Assembly: GCA_900540385.1 (NCBI GenBank)
Contig: UQFY01000008.1
Coordinates: forward strand, 9,007-73,006
Length of the DNA stretch: 64,000 bases
Direction of reading: 5' to 3'
Origin: an uncultured Mollicutes bacterium
GTDB taxonomy: Bacteria; Bacillota_I; Bacilli_A; RFN20; CAG-826
The translations under genes and the position numbers were made by a program. The notes below the pieces were generated by a model. The model ran no database searches. It was given only the letters and a program-made list of their open reading frames with translations, and was not told where the DNA came from. This document shows, in pieces, positions 26,340 through 33,921 of this stretch (position 1 is its first letter; each line of letters starts with the position of its first letter).

Positions 26340-26923
26340 CATAATATAATAAATAAAAGCATAAAAATGTGCAGGTTGAATCAAAAAGAATTTCAAGAAA
26401 GAAGTGAAAGATCTTACGAAAATTCTTGAGACTTTTGACAATAACCATCATAAAGGCTATCTACGCCCATTTTGTGATTTTCAAAGCAAGCCCGCAATGA
26501 ACAACCATCAAATCATCTTTCCGCTATAATCGAATGTTCTATTTCAATTGATGTGAAACAAAATCGGTAGCCGATAGCCTCCCCCCAAACCCCCTAGGGG
26601 GTTTGCGCCGAGGCGAAGGAAAAGGCATCTCGCCTTATAATGTTTTTGCCCATGCTTTAAACCATTTTTCGCTTCCTCTCATGCTGCCTCCGAATGGTGG
26701 CTGATTCTCGATGCGAAGGTCATAAGCAGCAAAAATGAGATTCATAGGCTTGTTTTTACTAAATTGCAAAGGATTATTCGAGGCTAAACAACATTAGTCG
26801 ACGTGAGTTCTGAACTTTATGTCTATTGAGCCTTGCTTAAAATCCGTCTTGGTGTCGTTAATTAAAACAGGAAGTGTATAAGAACAAAAAGAAGGAAATC
26901 TTTTTAGAACATTCATTAAAACG
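26340..26923. other. Gap with GC-rich palindromes and coding remnants
   Basis: No complete gene. A plus-strand frame of about 45 codons ends at 26527-26529 (LTKILETFDNNHHKGYL) and looks coding, but it has no start. On the minus strand a 50-codon frame ends at TAA about 26636 (LRIENQPPFGGSMRGSEKW) and is also coding-like. Between them are three dyads: atcggtagccgat (26563-26575), the perfect 18-bp palindrome aaaccccctagggggttt (26587-26604) and aggcga/tcgcct (about 26611-26635). I read the stretch as a graveyard of lost genes. Confidence 0.4.
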
Positions 26924-28270
26924 CTATCTAATGATTTCCCAGTAGCCTCTACGTTGTGTTCCAATTCGCTTGATTTTTCCACTTTCTTTGAGAGTGGCAA
27001 GGCTTCGCTGAATGGTGCGATATGCGCGGTTGAGTTGGCCAGATATTTCTTTGGATGACAACGCTGGTTTCTCTTTGATAAGTGCAAAGACTTCTCTATC
27101 AACATCGCTCATCCAATCATCATCCTTGCTTAATGGAACTTTTGACTGAACATTGTCCGAATTGCGCAGGAAAAAGAACGAGAAACCATAGGGGTCAAGG
27201 TCGTATTTGACTTTGATTCCATCGGCATCGCAAAGATCATAAACCTTCTTGAAACCCGAACCGAACATCTCTACGTTTTTGCATTTATAGAGCGTCTCGA
27301 GGATGATTTTGTTCCTTGGAAGCGATTTGTGTCTCTTTGAGACAAAGGATTCTGGAGTCAAATTCATTGGAAATGAGCCTGGGTTGTAGATTTCTATCTC
27401 GGTGGGGGTTATGTCGATTTCGTGCTCCGTCTCGCCTCTGTAGTTTGCGTGAGCGAAACTGTTGACGACGATTTCTCTTATCGCGTCGATTGGAATCTCC
27501 GGAACCTCGATTCTCTCGGCCTTTCCGCTGCTTTCGACCCTCCACTTCATGTTACTCTTGATGTAGAGAATCCCTTTATCAATCAAATTGAAGATATTCC
27601 CTTTCCATCTTTGAATATCGTTGAAACTGATACGGGCATCGGTCGAATAAATTGCTGCCTTCAAGACGACTGGCTCCTTGGATGAGAAAAGATAAAATCC
27701 TGCATTGGTCAGTTTCCCCTCTGCAAGAAGGCCTAACCCAGTAAGAAGCTCTTGTTCGTCGTAAACTGGCAACGGGTCCAACCTGCCGCAGGATACGGAC
27801 TGGTCGTAGAAACGTTTCAATGCATTGTGATCGATAGCCTCTAATTCGAAATTCGTTTTGTGGTTCTCCCAGGATGATGTGTAGTCCAAAGATGCGAAGG
27901 TCTCTTTCAATTCCTCCGCGCTCATCTCCTCGGCTCGATCGAAAACCCGTTTGAAGTATCGGCCGTAGCTAGAGTATGGTTTTTCGTTTCCTGAGAAACT
28001 GACGCGGATGACGTTCTTGCCATCAAGATCTATCTCTTCAATTTTTGGGTAGATCATCGGCTTGATGCTTGTTTTGATGTTCTCGGCGACGTCGTTGAGC
28101 GTCTTCTCAGTTACTTCCTGGCCACAGACCTCACCATCCGGCTTGATTCCGAAATAGAGCACCCCCTTGCCGTCCTTGTTGAGGATGCTAGCGATATCGT
28201 CCATGGATTTGCTAAGTTGGGCGGTCGATTTCTTGAATTCTACGTTCTCGCTTTCTCTTCCGAATTTCAT
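26924..28270 (-). CDS. AlbA_2 / GHKL-ATPase / winged-helix regulator (second intact copy)
   Basis: A 448-residue paralogue of the regulator at 19499. The N-terminus is MKFGRESENVEFKKSTAQLS (AlbA_2 domain). The ATP-binding part has REIVVNSFAHANY and MFGSGFKKVYDLC. A winged helix follows near the end (SSKEISGQLNRAYRTIQRSL) with tail RRGYWEIIR. Start 28270 is set by the family's MKFGRE start and a taagga site 8 nt upstream. Composition is more GC-rich than the neighbouring metabolic genes. Upstream lie three tandem 11-bp repeats with an inverted copy. It is likely a self-regulating transcription factor of unknown targets. Confidence 0.85.
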   Translation of the reverse strand: MKFGRESENVEFKKSTAQLSKSMDDIASILNKDGKGVLYFGIKPDGEVCGQEVTEKTLNDVAENIKTSIKPMIYPKIEEIDLDGKNVIRVSFSGNEKPYSSYGRYFKRVFDRAEEMSAEELKETFASLDYTSSWENHKTNFELEAIDHNALKRFYDQSVSCGRLDPLPVYDEQELLTGLGLLAEGKLTNAGFYLFSSKEPVVLKAAIYSTDARISFNDIQRWKGNIFNLIDKGILYIKSNMKWRVESSGKAERIEVPEIPIDAIREIVVNSFAHANYRGETEHEIDITPTEIEIYNPGSFPMNLTPESFVSKRHKSLPRNKIILETLYKCKNVEMFGSGFKKVYDLCDADGIKVKYDLDPYGFSFFFLRNSDNVQSKVPLSKDDDWMSDVDREVFALIKEKPALSSKEISGQLNRAYRTIQRSLATLKESGKIKRIGTQRRGYWEIIR

Positions 28271-28320
28271 TAGTGATTTCCTTAGGAAAATTATAGCCAA
28301 AATTCAAGCTGTTTTCAATC

Positions 28321-28373
28321 GAGTGCGCCATGAGTGCGCCATGAGTGCGCCAAAAAGACGTTGATATTGGCGC
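28321..28373 (-). promoter_or_regulatory. Three-unit iteron array plus inverted copy upstream of the second AlbA_2 gene
   Basis: gagtgcgccat is repeated in tandem (28321, 28332, 28343; 11-bp period). The last unit also forms an inverted pair, gcgccaa (28347-28353) with ttggcgc (28367-28373). The array lies 50-100 bp before the start of the regulator. The sequence is unrelated to the tagac iterons of the other copy, but the design is the same. Confidence 0.65.
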
Positions 28374-28880
28374 GTTTATGCAACCTAACCTGCTTTTGAC
28401 GGCCTGGCAGGAAGAATATATTCGTTTTAGAATCCTCGATATTGTCGAATGGTTATCGGGTTTTAAGTTTTCTCAGTGTAACTTTGATGTTGGGACTCAT
28501 GGACATGTTATCCGCCTCGAGTAAAGCGAGTAGGGCTTCTTTGTTTGGCTCTTTCACACTAGCATCGAAAGGAAATCCGTCACCTGGTACAACAAGGAAA
28601 GAATATGAGAGGGCTGTGGGTGCAAGCCACCCATTCTCTTCAGGGTGAAATGGAGCAAATCGCATCAACGCGTCCAATAATTAAAATGGGACAAAAAGTT
28701 GACACATATCAGAGTTCAATGTCAATCGTTAAAGAATCTTCTCTTCAAGAAGACACCCTAATTCTTTTTTCTAATAGCATTAAAAATAAAGATAGAAATA
28801 TGTGTTTAAGAAAAACAAATATTTTAAAATGGTGCTGTATTCAAACCCACATTGATTATGGGTGGAGGAAATGAATAAGC
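28374..28880. other. Gap holding a decayed antitoxin gene
   Basis: Apart from the dinJ remnant at 28453-28595 there is no supported gene. The segment 28600-28860 is AT-rich with no structure I recognise. The ribosome site of the oxidoreductase gene (ggtggagg) closes the region. Confidence 0.45.
28453..28595 (-). pseudogene. C-terminal remnant of a second dinJ antitoxin
   Basis: The minus-strand frame reads GFPFDASVKEPNKEALLALL then EADNMSMSPNIKVTLRKLK. It parallels the tail of the intact DinJ at 24263 (GFPFDVRMEEPNLETTLALL, EADKLSKDPNV). The DNA-binding N-terminus and any adjacent toxin are gone, and the sequence before the GDGFPF motif is not DinJ-like. Confidence 0.7.
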
Positions 28881-30146
28881 ATGGATAAAAACGAAAGAGT
28901 GTTAACTGTAGCGATTATCGGAGCAGGCTCACGTGGAGCTGATTCTTATGGAAAAATAATGAACGAGGATCCTCGTTTCAAAATTGTTTCCGTCTGTGAC
29001 AAAAGACAAGTAAAGCTCGATGCGGTTAAAGAACGTTTTAAGATTAGCGATGATAACCTTTTTCTTGATGAAAAGGATTTCTTTGCTAAAAAACGTGCGG
29101 ATATTTGCATTGTTGCAACGCAAGATAGAGACCACGTGCGTCATTGTATCGCCGCTTTAAAGGCTGGCTATGATGTTCTTTTAGAAAAACCGATCACGGA
29201 TTCTAAGGAAGAATGCGAAAAACTGCTTGCTACGCAAAAACAATACGGAGGCAAGGTCGTTGTCTGCCATGTTCTTCGTTATGCACAAGCTTTCTTAGCC
29301 GCTTCTAAGATCATCGATGAAGGCAAGATTGGAAAATTAACGGATATTCAAGCGATTGAACAAGTCGCTTTCTGGCATCAAGCCCATAGCTATGTACGTG
29401 GGAACTGGAAAAGAAGCGAAGACACTTCACCGATGATTATGGCTAAATGCTGCCATGATATGGATTTGCTTCAGTTCTATGCCAAATCAAAGTTCAAGAC
29501 CGTTTCTTCGATAGGGAGCCTTAGCTTCTTTAAGAAAGAGAATCAACCAAAAGGTGCGGCTGACCATTGTAAGGATTGCCCTTATTTACATACTTGCCCA
29601 TATAGTGCCGAAAAGATCTATGTTGATTGGTGGATAAGATGGGGACGTCCTAAGACAATGTGGCCAATGAACGTTATTTGCACGGATGAAGTGCTTACCG
29701 AAGAAGGAATTCGAAAAGCTTATGAAAACGGTCCTTATGGACGTTGCGTATTTGCTTGCGATAACGATGTGGTTGATCATCAAGAAACGAACATTCTTTT
29801 TGAAAATGGCGTTACTGCTAACTTATGCATGACTGCTTTTACGGGAGATGCAGGACGTATCTACCGTTTCCATGGCACATATGGTGAATTGGACTTGAAC
29901 GAAGAAAAACAATGCTTGGTTTTAAAAGTCTATGACAAACCAACCGAAACCATACCTTTCAATGCTCTTCCTGATGTCAGTGGGGGACATGGAGGAGGAG
30001 ACGCTGGATTAGTAAATGCCTTATACGATGTCGTCACAGGCAAAAAAGAAGCGAGCACGGCGCTAGAAAACTCCCTTGAATCTCACTTGATGGCCATTGC
30101 AGCCGAAGAAAGCAGACTTCAAGATGGTAAACTCATAAAACGTTGA
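28881..30146 (+). CDS. Gfo/Idh/MocA-family oxidoreductase
   Basis: A 421-residue NAD(P)-dependent sugar or polyol dehydrogenase-like enzyme. The Rossmann motif AIIGAGSRGADSYG is at about 12-25, and the family motif LLEKPITDSKEE at about 106-117. A substrate-domain HxxD-type segment (AKCCHDMDLLQFY) follows. A Cys cluster, HCKDCPYLHTCPYSAEK (around 224-240), is seen in one subgroup of the family and could bind metal. It is monocistronic; start 28881 follows ggtggagg. The substrate is not predictable. Confidence 0.88.
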   Translation: MDKNERVLTVAIIGAGSRGADSYGKIMNEDPRFKIVSVCDKRQVKLDAVKERFKISDDNLFLDEKDFFAKKRADICIVATQDRDHVRHCIAALKAGYDVLLEKPITDSKEECEKLLATQKQYGGKVVVCHVLRYAQAFLAASKIIDEGKIGKLTDIQAIEQVAFWHQAHSYVRGNWKRSEDTSPMIMAKCCHDMDLLQFYAKSKFKTVSSIGSLSFFKKENQPKGAADHCKDCPYLHTCPYSAEKIYVDWWIRWGRPKTMWPMNVICTDEVLTEEGIRKAYENGPYGRCVFACDNDVVDHQETNILFENGVTANLCMTAFTGDAGRIYRFHGTYGELDLNEEKQCLVLKVYDKPTETIPFNALPDVSGGHGGGDAGLVNALYDVVTGKKEASTALENSLESHLMAIAAEESRLQDGKLIKR

Positions 30147-30163
30147 GATGTTAAACATCTTTT
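30146..30163 (+). terminator. Short hairpin at the end of the oxidoreductase gene
   Basis: agatgtt and aacatct surround a single base and are followed by tttt. The loop is too tight unless inner pairs open, so this is only a possible weak terminator. Confidence 0.35.
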
Positions 30164-30294
30164 AGAGATAATCTAAACTGATAAATGCCTTATAGGATAA
30201 AAAGAGCTCACCCATGTATGCATTTTCCAATCCGATGAAGTTCCGAAAAGATTTTTCAAAAATGATTTGCTAGAATAAATGAGGAGCAACAAAT

Positions 30295-30507
30295 ATGAAA
30301 AAAGAAAACAAATTTGATTTCCTTGACCCTGACCCTAAAAAAGACGACACGACTTCTTCTCTTCTTGTTTCTATCCTTTTTGGAAAAAACTATTCCGAAG
30401 ATGCGCCCGACAAGCAATATAATTACGATCCATGCGATCCTACAGACCCACGTAATTTCGATTTCTTTTATGGGGATGATGACGACTCCGATTCAAACGA
30501 TTATTGA
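30295..30507 (+). CDS. Small acidic protein of unknown function
   Basis: A 70-residue protein starting MKKENKFDFLDPDPKKDDTT. It has a short hydrophobic patch (SLLVSILFG) and ends in a run of Asp/Ser (GDDDDSDSNDY). It is preceded by gaggag 8 nt from the ATG and followed by a good terminator, which argues that it is a real gene. No family is recognised. Confidence 0.65.
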   Translation: MKKENKFDFLDPDPKKDDTTSSLLVSILFGKNYSEDAPDKQYNYDPCDPTDPRNFDFFYGDDDDSDSNDY

Positions 30508-30527
30508 GTTTCTTTAAGAGAAAACTT

Positions 30528-30562
30528 TGACCATTTGCATTTTTGCTTATGGTCATTTTTTA
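30528..30562 (+). terminator. Terminator of the small acidic protein gene
   Basis: tgaccat (30528-30534) pairs with atggtca (30549-30555), followed by tttttta. It starts 21 bp past the stop. Confidence 0.78.
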
Positions 30563-30628
30563 TTCTTAAGGGTATTTCAAGGGGATTAAAATTCCCATTT
30601 GCCTATATAATGAGTATTGGAGATACAT

Positions 30629-31618
30629 ATGTCGAATTTCTTAATCACAGGTGGAGCAGGCTTTATTGGAGGAAATTTCCTTCTTACGATGGTGAAAAAA
30701 TATCCTTTGGATAGATGGGTATGTCTAGACGCTTTAACATACGCTGGAGATACAAAGAAACTGGAGCCGATTATGGGCTTAGATAATTTCCGTTTTGTAA
30801 AAGGAAATATCTGTGGCAAAGAAGTGGTTAATGCTCTTTTTGAAGAAGAAAAATTCGATTATGTGATTAATTTCGCTGCGGAAAGCCATGTGGATCGATC
30901 CATCGATGACCCTGATATTTTCCTTCGAAGCAATCTTTTAGGTGTAGAGGTTTTGCTAAATGCAGCGAGAAAATACGGCATCAAAAGATTCCATCAAGTT
31001 TCCACGGATGAAGTTTATGGAGACTTTCCTTTAGAAGGAGACATCTCTACCTTTACTGAAGATTCCTCTCTTCACCCTTCAAGCCCTTATTCCGCTTCAA
31101 AGGCGGCTGCAGATTTGCTCGTTTTAGCATATGCAAGGACTTATAACTTACCCGTAAGCATTTCAAGATGCTCAAATAACTATGGACCATACCAATATCC
31201 AGAAAAACTGATTCCTTTAGTTATAGAAAGAGCTTTGAACAATGAGCCTGTCTTGATATATGGAACGGGGTTAAATCTTCGTGACTGGCTAGATGTCAAA
31301 GAACATAACAGGGCGATTGATTTGATTGTTCGTCAAGGGAGAGCGGGACAAATTTATAACATCGCTGGAAAAAACGAAATGCAAAATATCGAAATGGTGA
31401 AAAAGATATTGAAGGCACTTCATAAACCGGAATCCCTTATTCAATACACAAAGGATCGTGCAGGTCATGATCGAAGATATTCGATGGATGTAAGCAAGAT
31501 TCAAAAAGAACTTCATTGGCAAAATGAAACGAATTTTGAAGAAAGCCTTTTATCAACCATTCAATGGAACATCGATAACCAAGAATGGTTAAAATACGTT
31601 GGGAATAAGCAAAAATAA
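30629..31618 (+). CDS. rfbB: dTDP-glucose 4,6-dehydratase
   Basis: A 329-residue SDR enzyme that converts dTDP-glucose to dTDP-4-keto-6-deoxyglucose, the committed step toward dTDP-rhamnose and other 6-deoxysugars of surface glycans. The NAD-binding motif is TGGAGFIG (about 7-14). The catalytic triad region is VSTDEVYGD, and YSASKAAAD holds the Tyr/Lys pair. SRCSNNYGPYQYPEKLIPL is diagnostic for RmlB. It is alone here: rmlA, rmlC and rmlD are not in the window. Start 30629 has ggaga 6 nt upstream; a TTG four codons earlier is less likely. TATAAT at 30606-30611 may be its -10. Confidence 0.9.
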   Translation: MSNFLITGGAGFIGGNFLLTMVKKYPLDRWVCLDALTYAGDTKKLEPIMGLDNFRFVKGNICGKEVVNALFEEEKFDYVINFAAESHVDRSIDDPDIFLRSNLLGVEVLLNAARKYGIKRFHQVSTDEVYGDFPLEGDISTFTEDSSLHPSSPYSASKAAADLLVLAYARTYNLPVSISRCSNNYGPYQYPEKLIPLVIERALNNEPVLIYGTGLNLRDWLDVKEHNRAIDLIVRQGRAGQIYNIAGKNEMQNIEMVKKILKALHKPESLIQYTKDRAGHDRRYSMDVSKIQKELHWQNETNFEESLLSTIQWNIDNQEWLKYVGNKQK

Positions 31619-31634
31619 GGGGGACGTGTAGTGA

Positions 31635-32330
31635 TTAACCGATATAGCGCGTTAAAGCGTTTAGAACGTCTTTCTTTTTAGATCGAGATATTGATAGTTC
31701 TCGTTTCAGGACGATTAAACTGTCTTTTCCGATGCCCGTAACGTATTTCAGATTCACGATGGTGCCGGAATTGCAACGGATGAATTGGTCAGGAGGAAGT
31801 TGTTTCTCACTTTCTTGCAAAGAACCACGGACGTCATATTCTGTCGTGGTCGTATGGTAAATAACACGATGCTTATAGACTTCGATATAGACGATTTCGT
31901 TGATATCAAGACGATATGTCTCTCCACCATTTTGAAGGGTAAGAGATTGGTGGTGTTTCATATTCAAACGATGGACAGCTTTAGCCATGGTGTTTTTAAA
32001 AATGTTGTAATCCAATGGCTTTGTTAAGAAATCTAAGGCGTTTACAGAATATCCTTTGATCGCGTATTTCATGAAATTAGAGACGAAAATGATAATACAT
32101 TCCGAATCCATTTCCCTTACCTTGCTAGAAGAGGTGATTCCATCCATCATAGGCATTTCGATATCCATAAAGATGATGTCGAAATCCGATTTATATTCCT
32201 CAAGGAAACGTTCTCCATTCGGAAAATATACTACGGCAATATCCAAATTGTTTTCGGATGAATATTTTTGAACGTATTCGCCTAAAGTCTTGGCGTATTC
32301 TTCATTGTCTTCAACAACAGCGATTTTCAT
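31635..32330 (-). CDS. LytTR-family response regulator (system 1)
   Basis: A 231-residue regulator with an N-terminal receiver domain: acidic pair VVEDNEE, phosphoacceptor D56 in IIFMDIEMPMMDG, and a Lys in FLTKPLD. The C-terminal LytTR DNA-binding domain has IVYIEVYKHRVIYHT, then QFIRCNSGTIVNLKYVTGIG. It belongs to the AgrA/VirR type. Its start overlaps the stop of the histidine kinase gene by 4 bp, so the two are coupled. The pair is divergent from the GH3 gene at 33922, the likely target. Confidence 0.9.
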   Translation of the reverse strand: MKIAVVEDNEEYAKTLGEYVQKYSSENNLDIAVVYFPNGERFLEEYKSDFDIIFMDIEMPMMDGITSSSKVREMDSECIIIFVSNFMKYAIKGYSVNALDFLTKPLDYNIFKNTMAKAVHRLNMKHHQSLTLQNGGETYRLDINEIVYIEVYKHRVIYHTTTTEYDVRGSLQESEKQLPPDQFIRCNSGTIVNLKYVTGIGKDSLIVLKRELSISRSKKKDVLNALTRYIG

Positions 32331-33616
32331 TTTTCTCCCTCCTTTTCTTCTAAATTTGGTTTTGGGAAAAGTAATTGAAGTTTGAAAGTGCCTTCTTCTA
32401 CCGTTATTGTCATGCTCCCACTATATTTATTGATCGTAGAACGAATCGATTTTAAACCGAAGCCATGAAACATGGCGTTATTTTTAGTGGTGTTAATTAA
32501 ACCTTCTTTATTAAAAGATGGCTCTCCCTTGAAGGAATTTTCAAAGGAGACTTTCGCTAACGAACCTACCTCATAAGAACGAATGGTTAAAAAACGTTCC
32601 TCTTTAGGCAAAAGCATAAGATATTCGACAGCGTTATCAAGAGCATTTCCGAAGATGGAATTGATATCTTGCGTTGCAAAATGGCTAAAAAGTAATCCGT
32701 TTAGATGATAAGTGAATTTAATGTCTTCTTTTTCGAAAGCAATGTTCTTTTCCGTAAGAATTGTGTCAATAACGTCGTTACCACATCGAGCAAAACTTTT
32801 GTATTTGGCGATGGACTCTTTAAGTTGTTTCGTGATCTCTGGAGAAATGTCAGGATTTCTTTCAATTTCTTTGATCTGGTGTTTTAAATCATGAATACGG
32901 ATATTCATAACCTCAATAACGTTTTGCAAGGATTCGTATTGACTAAGCCTGCTTTTTACGAGTTCTGTTTCAATCGTGTTACGCGCAGAAAGATAAGAGA
33001 CTTTTTGCATAATATAGATGGATATGCAGCACGTTAAATCCAAAACAACAAAGATGATTTGAAAAGGCAATATAACCTGACTCTTATAGGACTCATAGAA
33101 TTGCAAAACCACAATGCAGGTAATGAAAATGATAATAGTGGAGCTAATAATCGGTCCTTTTTGGAGTTTGATGAAATCCCTTGGATCTTGGCGAAAGGAA
33201 AAAAGCAAAAATAAGCTAATATAAATAAGCGCGACAAAAAGAGCGTAAATAATATTTGCGGCAGCCTCTGGCATATAAGGGGAAAGCAAACCACGAATAA
33301 AATCTGAAAAAACATATCCCACATGCTGAGCAATAAGGCCGCTTATCGTGCAATAAAGAACAACAATAAAACGTGCATCAAAAATAAAATAATTCACAAA
33401 GAAACAGCAAGTGTATAAAAGGAAATAGGAGAAAATCTTTAAATAAACATTATCTTTTGGCAAAAGGGAGCGAATAAAGCAGAAAAGGACGAGAACTCCA
33501 AATAACAAAAGATATCTTAAGGGATAATATTTCTTCTTTTTTAAGCCGATTGTAAAAAGAAACAAAGCGGGAAATAATTCAAGAATGAGACCGTAATCAT
33601 AGAAAAATTGAATCAT
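32327..33616 (-). CDS. AgrC-like GHKL sensor histidine kinase (system 1)
   Basis: A 429-residue kinase. The first 200 residues form about six membrane helices. A coiled linker leads to the phosphoacceptor motif IRIHDLKHQI (H242), then the GHKL ATPase with N-box NALDNAVEYL and G-box FHGFGLKSI. There is no separate extracellular sensing domain, as in the peptide-sensing AgrC class. It is transcribed leftward ahead of its response regulator, divergent from the GH3 enzyme. The signal is unknown; location suggests a carbohydrate, a released sugar or a peptide. Confidence 0.87.
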   Translation of the reverse strand: MIQFFYDYGLILELFPALFLFTIGLKKKKYYPLRYLLLFGVLVLFCFIRSLLPKDNVYLKIFSYFLLYTCCFFVNYFIFDARFIVVLYCTISGLIAQHVGYVFSDFIRGLLSPYMPEAAANIIYALFVALIYISLFLLFSFRQDPRDFIKLQKGPIISSTIIIFITCIVVLQFYESYKSQVILPFQIIFVVLDLTCCISIYIMQKVSYLSARNTIETELVKSRLSQYESLQNVIEVMNIRIHDLKHQIKEIERNPDISPEITKQLKESIAKYKSFARCGNDVIDTILTEKNIAFEKEDIKFTYHLNGLLFSHFATQDINSIFGNALDNAVEYLMLLPKEERFLTIRSYEVGSLAKVSFENSFKGEPSFNKEGLINTTKNNAMFHGFGLKSIRSTINKYSGSMTITVEEGTFKLQLLFPKPNLEEKEGEK

Positions 33617-33921
33617 ATAAAAAACACCGATTTTTTAGAATTATAAACGAAATAAGGCGGTTTTTGTTAAGAAAAGCCAAATAGAAAACTATCTTTTAAC
33701 GAAAATGTCTTTTTTTCTCCAAACGTGTTCAAAAAAATGCAAAATAGGACAAAAGTATTTAAAAGAAAGCGCTTTAATTATAATTGAAAACGCTTACATC
33801 TCTTGAATCTTGTTTTTGACTTATTAGCCATGAAAAGCCAAAAAGAAGAGGACATGAATTGGGTAAATGTCACTAAGAGAAAGAGATTCCCAAAGAAAAT
33901 TCCTAATGAATGGAGGGAAAC
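33617..33921. other. Divergent control region between two-component system 1 and GH3-1
   Basis: A 305-bp AT-rich region. It contains a consensus cre box (33785-33798), a second palindromic half-match (agaaagcgcttt, about 33764-33775), and the ribosome site ggaggg of the GH3 gene. I could not identify a 20-bp-period LytTR repeat pair here like those at 40315 and 42475. Confidence 0.5.
33785..33798 (+). promoter_or_regulatory. cre-like box upstream of GH3-1
   Basis: tgaaaacgcttaca fits the catabolite-responsive-element consensus TGWAARCGYTWNCW at every position. It lies 124 bp before the GH3 start. CcpA or another LacI-family protein is the expected binder; neither is encoded in this window. 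Confidence 0.65.

Noticed and set aside
28605..28874. 89-codon plus-strand frame before the oxidoreductase gene
   Set aside because: It overlaps the dinJ remnant region, has no ribosome site, and its composition is not protein-like.
33617..33921. LytTR repeat pair for system 1 like those of system 2
   Set aside because: No aatatgc-type pair, or any other direct repeat with a 20-22-bp period, could be found. The site for system 1 remains unknown.
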